A stretch of 64,000 bases of DNA from Mycobacterium sp. OTB74 (GCF_029892685.1 NZ_JARXVD010000029.1:1-64000), one strand, 5' to 3'; positions 18,658-28,669 are shown, counted from the stretch's first letter. Program-made: numbers and translations. The notes: generated by a model not told the origin, from the letters alone.

Positions 18658-21600
18658 ATGGGACCACGATCCTGCCGAGCATGTGGCCTGGTTCTGCGTG
18701 ACGACGCGCGGTTTTGCGACGGTTGCGGGTCCCAAACTTCTGATCCCGACCTCGCCGAATACAAATACGTCACGGTGATGTTCGCCGACGTGGTGGGGTC
18801 CATGGACATCGCCCGATCGGTCGGTGCAGAGCGTCTGGGCGAGATCATGGCCAAGCTGGTCCGGCGCGCGACCCACGTCGTGCGCAACCACGGCGGGGTG
18901 GTCAACCAGTTCACCGGTGATGGATTGATGGCAGTCTTCGGCGCCCCGAACGCACTAGAGGGCCACGCGGTGCTCGCATGCATCTCGGCGCTGGGGATCC
19001 TCGATGAGGCTCGCGAAGTTGCCGCGGAAGCGGCACAGCGCGACGGCATCGAGTTGCACTTACGTATCGGCCTGAACTCAGGTCAGGTGGTCACCGGACC
19101 GATTGACTCAGGGGCACTTGGCTACTCCATGATCGGCGAGCACGTCGGTTTCGCGCAGAGGATGGAATCGATTGCGCCACCAGACGGCGTCATGTTGAGC
19201 GAGGCCACGGCCAGACTTGTCGAGCAATATGCGGTCCTCGGCGCACCCGAATCCGCCTCGGTGAAGGGTCGGTCCGCGCCGGTGCCAGTGCGGAGGCTGC
19301 TAGCGGTGAGAACTGACCACGCCTCTCACCGCGGCCGCTGGGAGCCGGCGCTGGTCGGCCGCTCGCAAGAGTTGGATGCGATCACTGCAGTTCTCGATGG
19401 ACCCACTGACAATGGAGCCGTAGTACGGGTCATCGGGCCAGCCGGCGTCGGTAAGACCCGGATCGTCGATGAAGTGATCGCACTGACAGCCGTACGAGCA
19501 GTACCCGCGTACTCGACCTACTGCGAATCACATACCCGTGAGGTTTCCTATAGCGCCGCCGCACGGCTGCTGCGGGCACTGTTCGCGGCCACCGCCCCCG
19601 AACCCGAGATTGCGCGCGCGCAGCTGCGCTCTCGGCTGGCCCACGCCGAACACGCCGACCTCCTCATCCTCGATGACCTACTCGGCATCAGTGAAGCGGC
19701 GATCGGCGTGCCCGACATCGCTCCTGACGCGCGGCGACGCCGGGTAATTTCATTGGTGCGCAGCAGTATTCAAGCGCGAGGGACGCCTTCCGTTTTCGTC
19801 ATCGAGGACGTGCACTGGATCGATGAGGCGAGCGAATCCCTGTTCGTTGAACTCACCGGTGAGCTGCGCGGCACACAATCGCTGATCCTTTTCACGCAAC
19901 GGCCCGACTATTCCGGCGCGCTCGCGCAAATCTCCGATATTCAGTCAATTGCGTTAACGCCCCTCACCAATCAGCAAACCACGACACTGGCCACCGAGCT
20001 CCTCGGTACAGATCTGTCAGTGCTGCCGCTGGCGCGCCAGATCGCCGATACCGCCGCAGGGAATCCGTATTTCGCGACCGAGATCGTTCGCGATCTGGCT
20101 GAGCGGGGCATCCTCACCGGGCAGCGCGGGCACTATCGCTGCCACGCCGACGTCACTGAAATCACCGTGCCCGCCACCCTGCACTCGACCATCGCCGCAC
20201 GCATCGATCGTCTCGAGCCCACAGCGAAATCGGTGCTGTACGCGGGCGCTGTCATCGGGCTCCATTTCGATGACGATGTTCTGGAAAGCGTCCTCAACGG
20301 AGCGGACGTGGTGTCGACTGCGATCGCCGACCTTTGCACTGCCGAGCTCGTAATGCCGCACTCCTCTTCCGGGTACACGTTCCGCCATCCCTTGGTCCAG
20401 AAGGTCGCATACGAATCGCAGCTCAAATCGTCCCGCGCGCAGATGCACCGGCAGGTGGCCCTAGCGATTGAGAACGCGGATTCATCCTCTGCCGAGCAAA
20501 ATGCCGCGCTGATCGCGACCCACCTGCAAGCTGCCGGCGAACTGCGTGCGGCGTTCGACTGGCACATGCGCGCTGGCCGCTGGTTCAGTTCCCGCGACCG
20601 GTATGCGGCCTGGACCAGCTGGCAGCACGCCCGCGCGGTTGCCACCCGGCTGCCCACCGGAGACCCGGAACGCGACGAGCGCCTGACAACTGCGCTGACA
20701 CGTCTGTGCGGCGAAGTCTGGAGGACCGGCGGTGACCTACGCGAAGCCGGACTCGAAGAGCTGCGGAAACTGTGCCGCAAGTCCGGCGACGAGCGGTCTC
20801 TGGCCATCGGAACCGCCGGGATGATCATGGCGCTGACCGGACAACACCGACACCGTGAGGTAGCCGACCTGATCCCCGAACTTCTCGAGCTGATCAGCTC
20901 GACCGGGGATCCATCGATAGCCTGCGGCCTGCTACTGGCGGTCACCTACGCCAAGTCGGAAGTCGGGGAACTGCGTGAGGCCCTGCGCGTGGCGCAAGAT
21001 GTCATCGATTTGACCGGTGGCGACCTGGCCAAGGGCGGCGTCCTGTTCGGCTCACCGCTCGCGAGCGCCACCAGAATGCGTGGCCTATATCGGCTCTGCC
21101 TCGGTGTCGAGGGATGGCGAGCCGACGGTGACGCTGCGATCGAATTGGCGAGAAGTCTCGATCCGACCAGTCGCGTCGCAGCGATTCTGTACAAATACAT
21201 CCTTTCCGTCCCCGTCGGCGCACGCCAAGTAGACGCCATCGCTGTGCAGGAGACAGCCGACGCACTACAGATCGCCGAACAGACCGGGGATGAACACACA
21301 TTGACGCTGGCCCGCATCGTCAGAGGTCTTGTGCTCGTCTACGGAGACATGGTCGGCAACGCCGGCGGCACTGAAGGTATCGACGTGCTCCAGATGGCTC
21401 TCGAAACCACGACGCGCCGCGGATTCACCCTGAACGCAACGGCTCTCATCGAGCCTGCGTTGGCGCGACACATGGCCCGCCACGGAGACATCGACGGTGC
21501 TGTCGAACTCGCCCACCGCGCAATCGCCCACATGTCAGACCATGGCGAGGTGCTCTCCCAAGGAGTGGCCACGACGGTGCTCGTCGAATCGTTGCTGCTG

Positions 21601-21816
21601 CGCGGCGGCACCGACGATCGCGCCGCGGCAATCACCGCCGTTGATCACCTGGCGTCGATCCAGACCGATGACGGATTCGTCCTCAACACCGTGCCGGAGT
21701 TGCGCTGCCGTGCGCTCATCGCTGAATCCTCGGGCGACACCGCCACGGCACGAACTTTTCGGCAGCGCTATCTCGAGGCGGCCCTAGCTGCAGGCTTCGA
21801 TCCCCCGAACGACTGA
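18658..21816 (+). CDS. Class III nucleotide cyclase domain fused to an AAA/STAND ATPase
   Basis: 1052 residues. A small zinc ribbon (Cys6, Cys9, Cys20, Cys23) is followed by a cyclase homology domain (about 35-215), a P-loop ATPase (Walker A GPAGVGKT, 260-267) and a long helical C-terminal region with repeat-like helices. In the cyclase domain the metal aspartates Asp44 and Asp88 and Arg168 are present. The purine-specifying lysine is Gln84, the paired aspartate position is Ser157, and the transition-state asparagine is Gly164. The same family type (Rv0386, Rv1358, Rv2488c) usually ends in a LuxR helix-turn-helix; none is seen here. It lies between argC and pheT, where M. tuberculosis has a PE_PGRS gene. 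Cyclase activity is uncertain. Confidence 0.87.
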   Translation: MGPRSCRACGLVLRDDARFCDGCGSQTSDPDLAEYKYVTVMFADVVGSMDIARSVGAERLGEIMAKLVRRATHVVRNHGGVVNQFTGDGLMAVFGAPNALEGHAVLACISALGILDEAREVAAEAAQRDGIELHLRIGLNSGQVVTGPIDSGALGYSMIGEHVGFAQRMESIAPPDGVMLSEATARLVEQYAVLGAPESASVKGRSAPVPVRRLLAVRTDHASHRGRWEPALVGRSQELDAITAVLDGPTDNGAVVRVIGPAGVGKTRIVDEVIALTAVRAVPAYSTYCESHTREVSYSAAARLLRALFAATAPEPEIARAQLRSRLAHAEHADLLILDDLLGISEAAIGVPDIAPDARRRRVISLVRSSIQARGTPSVFVIEDVHWIDEASESLFVELTGELRGTQSLILFTQRPDYSGALAQISDIQSIALTPLTNQQTTTLATELLGTDLSVLPLARQIADTAAGNPYFATEIVRDLAERGILTGQRGHYRCHADVTEITVPATLHSTIAARIDRLEPTAKSVLYAGAVIGLHFDDDVLESVLNGADVVSTAIADLCTAELVMPHSSSGYTFRHPLVQKVAYESQLKSSRAQMHRQVALAIENADSSSAEQNAALIATHLQAAGELRAAFDWHMRAGRWFSSRDRYAAWTSWQHARAVATRLPTGDPERDERLTTALTRLCGEVWRTGGDLREAGLEELRKLCRKSGDERSLAIGTAGMIMALTGQHRHREVADLIPELLELISSTGDPSIACGLLLAVTYAKSEVGELREALRVAQDVIDLTGGDLAKGGVLFGSPLASATRMRGLYRLCLGVEGWRADGDAAIELARSLDPTSRVAAILYKYILSVPVGARQVDAIAVQETADALQIAEQTGDEHTLTLARIVRGLVLVYGDMVGNAGGTEGIDVLQMALETTTRRGFTLNATALIEPALARHMARHGDIDGAVELAHRAIAHMSDHGEVLSQGVATTVLVESLLLRGGTDDRAAAITAVDHLASIQTDDGFVLNTVPELRCRALIAESSGDTATARTFRQRYLEAALAAGFDPPND

Positions 21817-21831
21817 GATTCTGACCCGACC

Positions 21832-24318
21832 TCAGCGGCGCTGCTGGGCGCCGAGCCGCTCAGCCGCCAATGCCACGGCAGCATCGCGTGCCGCGCTGGC
21901 TTCGTCCTCGGTCAGCGTCCGGTCCGGTGCCCGGAAGCGCAGCGCCAGGGTCAGCGACGTGCGGCCCTCCCCGATCTGCGGACCGGTGTAGACGTCGAAC
22001 AGCCGGACACCCTCCAACAGTTCACCCGCGCCTTCGCGCACCACATCGACCACTGCGGCAGCAGCGACGCCATCGCCGACAATCAAGCTGACGTCCTGGA
22101 AAACCGCGGGGTACGGCGACACCGACGGCACAATCGCACGCTCGACTACCGGGATGGCATCGAGATCCACCTCGACCGCGCAGGTGCCCTTGGGCAGCCC
22201 GGTGCGTTCGATCACTGCCGGGTGCAACTGCCCTGCGTAGCCGACCACCACGCGGCCGACGAGCACCTCGGCGCAACGGCCCGGATGCCACGGAAGCTCT
22301 TGCGCGCTACGCAATGTCACCTCGACACCGCAGGCGCGGGCGATGATCCGCACGGTTTCGAAAGCATCTGTCGCGTCCACCGCACGGCCCGAACCCCACG
22401 GGCCGGCAGGTTCGCGCAGTCCGGTCAGTACCGCCGCGACATGCAGCGGCTGGCGCGGCAGCGCACTGTCGATCTCGGCCAACTCGCCGTCGGTGGGACG
22501 ACGGTCCACCGGGATCGGCCCCACTGCACGAGTGGTGGATGTCGCGTGCACCACCTGCTCGATACCGAACAACGCGACATCGGCAGCACCGCGGGACACG
22601 TTGCGTACCAACGCTTCCAGCAGACCCGGCAGCAGTGTGGTGGCCAGCGCGGGCCGGTCGGACTCCAGCGGGTTGAGCACCGAAATGGTGGCGCGACGCG
22701 GATCGTCGGCGGCCAGCCCCCAGGCGTCCAGCACCCCGGCCGGCAGGAACGGCGTCGGCAGAACCTCGACGAAACCGTTGAGCGCCAGCGACTTACCGAT
22801 CGCGCGGCGGCGCTGCTGGGTCGCCGTCAAGCCACGACCGGCCGGCGCCTGCGGCAGGACCGACGGAATGGCGTCGAGCCCTTCCAGCCGCAGCACCTCC
22901 TCGACCAGGTCGGCGGGTTGCTTCATATCAGGCCGCCAACTCGGCGGAACCACCGTCGCGGTGTCACCGTCGACCGTCACCGAAGCCCCAATCTGGGTGA
23001 GCCGGCGCGCAGTGGTGCCCTCGGGGTAGCTGACACCGGCCAGTCGGTCCGGCAGATCCACGGCCATGGTGACCGGTGGCTGCGACCAATCCGGCGCAGC
23101 GCCCTCACAGTGCCAGTCGGTCAGTGTGGGTTCGACTGTGCCACCGGCGATCTCGGCCAACAGCGAAGCGCAGCGGTCCAACGCGGCCCGGGAGATCGCG
23201 GGGTCGACAGACCGCTCGTACCGGCGGCTGGCCTCACTGACCAGATGCAACCGACGCTGCGTGCGGGACACCGCAGCCGGATCCCAGACCGCGGCTTCCA
23301 GCAGCACATCGGTGGTGGTGTCGCGGACCTCGGTAGTACCGGCACCCATCACGCCGCCGATGGCGGCGGTGGCCACGTCGTCGACGATCAGTACGTCGGC
23401 CGGATCCAGTTTGCGCTCAACATCATCGAGGGTGACGACGGTCTCCCCCGGCTTGGCGAAGCGCACGTCGAAACCGCCGGTGATCAGGCTGCGATCGTGG
23501 GCATGCATCGGGTGACCGAGTTCAACCATCACGTAGTTGGTGACGTCGACGGCTGGCGAGATGGCGCGGATGCCGGACAGCAGCAGGCGGCGCTGCATCC
23601 ACCACGGCGACGCCGCCGCCGGATCGATGCCCACCACCGGCCGCAACCCGAAACGCTGCACACCGGTACCGGGCTGCACAGTCAACGGCCAGGCCTCGCC
23701 CTCGACGGGCAGGGCCGGCACGTCGGCCGGGTCGACGAAATCCAGGTCGTAAGCGCAGGCGATCTCGCGCGCCATGCCGCGAATGGACAAGCAGTAGCCG
23801 CGGTCCGGCGTGATGGCGAGGTGGAACACCACGTCGTCCAGGCCCAGCACCTCGGCGCCCGACGCACCGGGCTCGGCGGTGCCCGGCGGCAGCACGATGA
23901 TGCCGGAATGGTCGGAGCCGAAGTTCAATTCGGCGGCCGAGCAGATCATGCCGTCGGAGACCTTGCCGTAGGTCTTGCGCGTCGCAATCTTGAAATCGCC
24001 CGGCAGCACGCAGCCCGGCAGCGCCGCTACCACCAGGTCACCGACCGCGAAGTTTCTTGCCCCACAGACGATGTCGCGTGGTTCGGCTTCACCGACGTCG
24101 ACCTTGCAGGCCCGGATCGGCTTCTTGAACTCGGTGAGCTCCTCGATCTCGACGACCCGACCGACAGTCAGCGGGCCGGTGACGGGCCCGGCACTGATGA
24201 CGTCCTCGACCTCATGGCCGATCCGGATGAAGGCCTGTTCCAACTCTTCTGGCGACACGTCCCAGCCCGGGGCACCGGCCTGAACGGCTTCACGCAGCCA
24301 GCTGTACGGAAGACGCAT
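21832..24318 (-). CDS. pheT: Phenylalanyl-tRNA synthetase, beta subunit
   Basis: 828-residue beta subunit of the heterotetrameric enzyme that charges tRNA-Phe. An N-terminal EMAP-like tRNA-binding domain (about 40-155, beginning VGRVVEIEELTEF) is followed by the B3/B4 editing region, the B5 domain and the catalytic-like core. The C-terminus is a ferredoxin-fold anticodon-binding domain. The ATG overlaps the pheS stop by one base (TGATG), which couples the two subunits. The stop is 15 bases from the convergent end of the cyclase/ATPase gene. Confidence 0.97.
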   Translation of the reverse strand: MRLPYSWLREAVQAGAPGWDVSPEELEQAFIRIGHEVEDVISAGPVTGPLTVGRVVEIEELTEFKKPIRACKVDVGEAEPRDIVCGARNFAVGDLVVAALPGCVLPGDFKIATRKTYGKVSDGMICSAAELNFGSDHSGIIVLPPGTAEPGASGAEVLGLDDVVFHLAITPDRGYCLSIRGMAREIACAYDLDFVDPADVPALPVEGEAWPLTVQPGTGVQRFGLRPVVGIDPAAASPWWMQRRLLLSGIRAISPAVDVTNYVMVELGHPMHAHDRSLITGGFDVRFAKPGETVVTLDDVERKLDPADVLIVDDVATAAIGGVMGAGTTEVRDTTTDVLLEAAVWDPAAVSRTQRRLHLVSEASRRYERSVDPAISRAALDRCASLLAEIAGGTVEPTLTDWHCEGAAPDWSQPPVTMAVDLPDRLAGVSYPEGTTARRLTQIGASVTVDGDTATVVPPSWRPDMKQPADLVEEVLRLEGLDAIPSVLPQAPAGRGLTATQQRRRAIGKSLALNGFVEVLPTPFLPAGVLDAWGLAADDPRRATISVLNPLESDRPALATTLLPGLLEALVRNVSRGAADVALFGIEQVVHATSTTRAVGPIPVDRRPTDGELAEIDSALPRQPLHVAAVLTGLREPAGPWGSGRAVDATDAFETVRIIARACGVEVTLRSAQELPWHPGRCAEVLVGRVVVGYAGQLHPAVIERTGLPKGTCAVEVDLDAIPVVERAIVPSVSPYPAVFQDVSLIVGDGVAAAAVVDVVREGAGELLEGVRLFDVYTGPQIGEGRTSLTLALRFRAPDRTLTEDEASAARDAAVALAAERLGAQQRR

Positions 24319-25391
24319 CAGGCACCCACCCCGAACGGCAGGGAGAAGCGCACGTCGCCCTCAACCATGTCGCGCATGTCAGGAATTCCGTTGCGGAACT
24401 GCAGGGTTCGCTCCAATCCCATGCCAAAGGCAAATCCGGAGTATTCGTCTGGGTCAATGCCGCAGGCGCGCAACACATTCGGATTGACCATGCCGCAGCC
24501 GCCCCATTCCACCCAGCCGGGGCCGCCCTTCTTGTCCTGAAACCACACGTCGACCTCGGCCGACGGCTCGGTGAACGGGAAGAAGTGTGGACGGAACCGA
24601 GTGCGACCGTCGGGGCCGAACTGGGCACGGGCCAACGCATCCAGCGTGCCCCGCAGGTTGGCCATGGTCAGGCCCTTGTCCACGGCCAGACCTTCGACCT
24701 GATGGAAGACCGGGGTGTGGGTGGCGTCGAGTTCGTCGGTGCGGAAGGTGCGGCCGATGGAAACGATGTACACCGGAAGTTCGCGCTCCAGCAGGGCGCG
24801 GATCTGTACCGGCGAGGTATGTGTGCGCAACACCTGGCGCGACCCTTCCTGGGCGAGCGAAGCGTCGCTAGAAGTCACCGGAGCGATGTGGAAGGTGTCC
24901 TGCTCGCTGCGTGCCGGATGGTCCGGCGGGAAGTTCAGCGCGTCGAAGTTGAACTGCTCGGTTTCGACCTCGGGGCCCTCGGCCAGTTCCCAGCCCATGG
25001 CCACGAAGGTGTCGGCGACGTTCTCGGCCAGGATCGTGATCGGATGCCGCGCGCCGATGGGCTGGCGGGTCGACGGCAGCGTCACGTCGATGCGCTCGGC
25101 GATCAGGGCCGCGGTGTCGCGCTCGACCCGCAGCACCTCCAGGCGGGTGTCATAAGCCTGTTGGGCCTCGGTTCGCGCCACGTTGACCCGCTTACCTGCG
25201 TCGGCACGGTCAGTCTTGGGCAACGTCCCCAGCGCCTGACGCGCCAACGCGATGGGCGCCTTGTCGCCGAGGTGCTCGGTCTTGGCGCGGGCCAGCGCGT
25301 CCAAGTCAGCGGCCTGTTCAAAGGCAAGCCGAGCTGCGCTGACGGCTGCTGTCAAGGCTTGTTCTGAGAGGTCATTGGGCTGCTCCGGCAC
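24318..25391 (-). CDS. pheS: Phenylalanyl-tRNA synthetase, alpha subunit
   Basis: 357-residue catalytic subunit. The N-terminal coiled coil (about 5-95) binds tRNA; the class II core contains RTFRTDELDATHTPVFHQVEG (motif 2 region) and FGMGLERTL (motif 3). Full length. First gene of the pheS-pheT pair, divergent from the GOGAT-like gene, with only 49 bases between them, so the two promoters overlap. Confidence 0.97.
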   Translation of the reverse strand: MPEQPNDLSEQALTAAVSAARLAFEQAADLDALARAKTEHLGDKAPIALARQALGTLPKTDRADAGKRVNVARTEAQQAYDTRLEVLRVERDTAALIAERIDVTLPSTRQPIGARHPITILAENVADTFVAMGWELAEGPEVETEQFNFDALNFPPDHPARSEQDTFHIAPVTSSDASLAQEGSRQVLRTHTSPVQIRALLERELPVYIVSIGRTFRTDELDATHTPVFHQVEGLAVDKGLTMANLRGTLDALARAQFGPDGRTRFRPHFFPFTEPSAEVDVWFQDKKGGPGWVEWGGCGMVNPNVLRACGIDPDEYSGFAFGMGLERTLQFRNGIPDMRDMVEGDVRFSLPFGVGA

Positions 25392-25428
25392 CCGCCGATC
25401 ATAGCGACGCGCACCCAGCGGGCCGCGA

Positions 25429-25434
25429 TACCCT
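25429..25434 (+). promoter_or_regulatory. -10 element of the GOGAT-like gene
   Basis: TACCCT ends six bases before the GTG at 25441, which would place the start of transcription on the start codon (leaderless mRNA). No ribosome site is seen. Confidence 0.4.
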
Positions 25435-25440
25435 CACGCG

Positions 25441-27024
25441 GTGCTCGTACGTCCGATGCTCGTCACGGTCCTCTGGTTGTGTGCAGTAGTGGCCGCATTC
25501 GCGGCAGTGACCGTCAATCCGTGGTGGACGGTAGCTGCAGCGGTGCTCCTGGCGCTGGCAGCGCTGGGCACCTGGGACCTGGTGCAGACCCGGCATTCGA
25601 TTCTGCGGATGTACCCCGTGCTGGGTCACGTCCGGTTCCTGATGGAGTTCATCCGCCCGGAGATCCGGCAGTACTTCATCGAGTCCGATACCGAGGCCAC
25701 GCCGTTCGACCGCGAGACCCGCGACCTGGTCTACGAACGCGCAAAGGGCACCAAGGGTGACGAGCCGTTCGGCACCGACCGCGACGTCAACGCAGTGGGG
25801 TACGAGTTTCTGCGACATTCGCTGCGCGCCCGGACCGCCGACGACCTCAACCCTCGGGTGCGGCTCGGCGGGCCGGGATGCACCCAGCCTTATGACATCG
25901 CTCTACTGAACGTGTCGGCGATGAGCTTCGGGGCGTTGTCAGCCAACGCCATCGAGGCACTCAACGGCGGCGCTGCGCGCGGCGGGTTCGCCCACGACAC
26001 CGGCGAAGGCGGCATCAGCCCGTACCACCTGCGCGGTGGCGGGGACCTGATCTGGGAGATCGGCTCGGGATACTTCGGATGCCGCGACGCCGAAGGCCGC
26101 TTCGATCCGGACCTCTTCACCCAGAAGGCAGCGCTGCCGGCCGTCAAGGCCATTTCGATCAAACTGTCGCAAGGCGCCAAGCCAGGGCTCGGCGGCGTAC
26201 TGCCCGGCCCCAAAGTCAGCCCCGAAATCGCCGCAACCCGTGGAGTTCCGGCAGGGCGCACCGTGGTTTCCCCACCGTCGCACAGTGCCTTTGGCACCCC
26301 AACCGAACTGCTCGAGTTCATCGCGACGCTGCGCCGACTGTCCGATGGCAAGCCTGTCGGCTTCAAACTGTGCATCGGCGCACGCACGGAATTCTTGTCG
26401 ATCTGCAAGGCGATGCTGGCCACCGGTATCACCCCGGATTTCATCATCGTCGACGGCTCCGAGGGCGGAACCGGTGCAGCGCCACAGGAATTCGAGGACC
26501 ACGTCGGCATGCCGCTGACCGAGGGCCTGATGCTGGTGCACAACAGCCTGGTCGGGACCGGGCTGCGGGACCGGATCCGGATCGGCGCCTCGGGCAAGGT
26601 CGCCAGCGGCGTGGACATTGTGAGCCGGATGTGCCAGGGCGCCGATTTCACCATGGCGGCGCGAGCCATGATGTTCGCCGTCGGCTGCATCCAGGCGCTG
26701 AAGTGCCATACCAACCGCTGCCCGGCCGGAGTAGCCACCCAGGACCCCGCGCGGGCTCGTGCGCTCGACGTCCCGGACAAGGCCACTCGCGTCTACAACT
26801 TCCAGCGCGGGACCGTGGCCAGCGCGGCACAGATCGTGGCGTCCATGGGATTGGACGGCTTTCACCAGTTGGCTCCGGCGATGCTGAACCGACGCATCGA
26901 CGGTCAGCGCACCCATACCTATGCCGAGATTTACGAGTGGCTACGGCACAGCGAACTGTTGACTCATCCGCCCGAGTCGTGGCGCGCAGACTGGGCCGAT
27001 GCCCGGGCCGACTACTTCGTCTGA
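25441..27024 (+). CDS. Membrane-anchored FMN-binding glutamate synthase-like protein
   Basis: 527 residues. Two hydrophobic segments (about 5-46) anchor it, then a full glutamate synthase alpha-subunit-like FMN barrel follows (markers NVSAMSFGALS, KLSQGAKPGLGG, PPSHSAF, DGSEGGTGAAP). Cys416, Cys422 and Cys427 form the C-x5-C-x4-C pattern of the GOGAT 3Fe-4S cluster. The glutaminase domain and the NADPH subunit are missing, so it is not a standard glutamate synthase; it may be a stand-alone oxidoreductase fed by a membrane or ferredoxin partner. GTG 25441 is used as start; ATG 25456 is possible. Its 3' end overlaps the convergent rhomboid-like gene by 13 bases. Confidence 0.88.
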   Translation: MLVRPMLVTVLWLCAVVAAFAAVTVNPWWTVAAAVLLALAALGTWDLVQTRHSILRMYPVLGHVRFLMEFIRPEIRQYFIESDTEATPFDRETRDLVYERAKGTKGDEPFGTDRDVNAVGYEFLRHSLRARTADDLNPRVRLGGPGCTQPYDIALLNVSAMSFGALSANAIEALNGGAARGGFAHDTGEGGISPYHLRGGGDLIWEIGSGYFGCRDAEGRFDPDLFTQKAALPAVKAISIKLSQGAKPGLGGVLPGPKVSPEIAATRGVPAGRTVVSPPSHSAFGTPTELLEFIATLRRLSDGKPVGFKLCIGARTEFLSICKAMLATGITPDFIIVDGSEGGTGAAPQEFEDHVGMPLTEGLMLVHNSLVGTGLRDRIRIGASGKVASGVDIVSRMCQGADFTMAARAMMFAVGCIQALKCHTNRCPAGVATQDPARARALDVPDKATRVYNFQRGTVASAAQIVASMGLDGFHQLAPAMLNRRIDGQRTHTYAEIYEWLRHSELLTHPPESWRADWADARADYFV

Positions 27025-27764
27025 CGAAGGCGGGTCACCAACGCGGCAGCCGTGGCACCGACCGCTGCCGCAGGGGTCGCGGCCACGACTAGGTCCGGCG
27101 TGTGGGCGAGTACGGCATAACCGAAACCAACGCCCAGCCCGAACAGCACGCGTCTGGCTCGGGTCCAGAATGCCGGCGGTTCCAGCCTGGTCGACATCAG
27201 CATGCCGAGCACCAACGCGACCACGTGACCGGTGTCGGTGAAGTCGGTACTGACCAGCACCACTGCCACTGCCGCCGGCAGCCACCAGCTGAACCACAAC
27301 GGTTTGAACCGGTGCGGGACCGCCGAGGTCAATGCGCCAACCACTGCCATCACCGCGTAGCTGACCCCGACATCGGCGACCCGGCTGATCGATCGCGGCA
27401 GCCAGCCGAGTTCTACGGCCAATGCCAGCCCGGCCGCGACCAGGATCGTCGCCCCGACGTGGCCGACGACGAGGACTACCAGGAGTCGTCGGCCGTGCCA
27501 CAGCAGTTCAGCTGCCGCCAGCAGACAAACCAAGCCGGGCAGCCACAGATAAACCAATTCGGTCTCAGCGACGAACGCGCTGCCCAGCAGTGTTCCGAGC
27601 CGGCCATGAGCGAGGTTGTGCAGATTGGTACTTTCGTGCCGGATGACCTGATCACGAATCTTGGGCCCGAGCGCCACCAACGTCACCATGACGACGCACA
27701 ACGCCGCGGTGTAAACGACGGTGACGCGAACCCGGACCAGTCGGGCCCACACCGTCGACAGCAC
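27012..27764 (-). CDS. Rhomboid-like integral membrane protein
   Basis: 250 residues with about six to seven hydrophobic segments. The layout resembles rhomboid-fold proteins: an HNLAHGRLGTLLGSAF segment after the first membrane span, GVSYAVMA in the middle, and DTGHVVALVLGM near the end. The protease GxSG motif reads GVSY, so activity is unproven. Starts with GTG at 27764, overlapping the cyclase stop by one base (TAGTG), so it is coupled to the adenylate cyclase. Corresponds to Rv1648 by position. Confidence 0.78.
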   Translation of the reverse strand: MLSTVWARLVRVRVTVVYTAALCVVMVTLVALGPKIRDQVIRHESTNLHNLAHGRLGTLLGSAFVAETELVYLWLPGLVCLLAAAELLWHGRRLLVVLVVGHVGATILVAAGLALAVELGWLPRSISRVADVGVSYAVMAVVGALTSAVPHRFKPLWFSWWLPAAVAVVLVSTDFTDTGHVVALVLGMLMSTRLEPPAFWTRARRVLFGLGVGFGYAVLAHTPDLVVAATPAAAVGATAAALVTRLRQTK

Positions 27765-28669
27765 TACTCCGGCCCGTCGGTCTCGCTGTAGTCGATATCA
27801 GCCGCCGCGTCCTTGCGCTGCTTGACCCAGTACATGACCAGGTCGTCGGGAACCCCGGAAATCTTCGGCGCGAACAGCTGTTTGCGTACCCTCTTGAAGC
27901 TGACGCCCAGGGCGTCCAGGTACTGCTCGTCGATCTGATCCACGACCGCCTGCGAGACGATCAGCCCGCCCTTGGTAGCCCGTTCCATGACACGGGCGGC
28001 GATGTTGACGTCGACGCCGAGCCAGTCCGATCCGATGCGCTGCGGCCGACCGGTGTGGATGCCGACGCGCATCTTGGGCCGATAACCTTCTATCTCAACG
28101 GTTTTCAGCGCGTCCATCGCCTCGATGACCGACCGCAGCGCGGTCACCGGATCAGCGAACACAGCCATCGAGCCGTCGCCCATCCGCTTCACGATATGCC
28201 CGCCGGCAGCCAGCATCGGGGGCTCGACGACCTGCGCGACCCGCCGAAGTAGCCGCAGCGTGGTTTCGTCACCGGCCCGAAGCGACCACGCGGAGAACGC
28301 AACCAGGTCTGTGAAGACCAGCGTCACTTCAGGGTTCGCCGGCTTGCCCGAAACCATCTCGGTCAATGCCTGCCACACCTGAAGTCCGGCCAGACTGACC
28401 TCGTGGGTGGCGCCGCCACGTGACAACAACCTGTCCGCAGCGCGCGCGACGGCGCTGGGACCGCCCTCGCCCGCGGTCGACAAGGGGTCGCCGAATTCGG
28501 GGTCACCCGGCAATGATCGCCGGGCCCGCCTGACCAGATCGATGACGGGCTGACTCTGATTGGTGCTCCGCAACCACCCCAACAGACCCGAAGAGGTCGG
28601 CGCGATGCCATTCGGCGTGTCCAACTCGCCAATACCGTCGGACCGTTCTTCGAACGATTCGACATCCAC
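27764..28669 (-). CDS. Adenylate cyclase, class III
   Basis: 301-residue soluble cyclase, orthologous by position and length to Rv1647. The catalytic residues are all canonical: metal aspartates Asp121 (FTDLV) and Asp165 (GDGSMAVF), purine-selecting Lys161 with Asp215, and transition-state Asn222 and Arg226 (VNIAARV). An N-terminal region of about 110 residues precedes the catalytic domain. Expected to make cAMP from ATP as a homodimer. It is the first gene of a pair with the rhomboid-like protein, which raises the possibility that the membrane protein modulates or localises it. Confidence 0.92.
   Translation of the reverse strand: MDVESFEERSDGIGELDTPNGIAPTSSGLLGWLRSTNQSQPVIDLVRRARRSLPGDPEFGDPLSTAGEGGPSAVARAADRLLSRGGATHEVSLAGLQVWQALTEMVSGKPANPEVTLVFTDLVAFSAWSLRAGDETTLRLLRRVAQVVEPPMLAAGGHIVKRMGDGSMAVFADPVTALRSVIEAMDALKTVEIEGYRPKMRVGIHTGRPQRIGSDWLGVDVNIAARVMERATKGGLIVSQAVVDQIDEQYLDALGVSFKRVRKQLFAPKISGVPDDLVMYWVKQRKDAAADIDYSETDGPE

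Noticed and set aside
22222..24540. Long forward open frame across pheT
   Set aside because: Antisense to pheT; composition is an artefact of GC-rich third positions.
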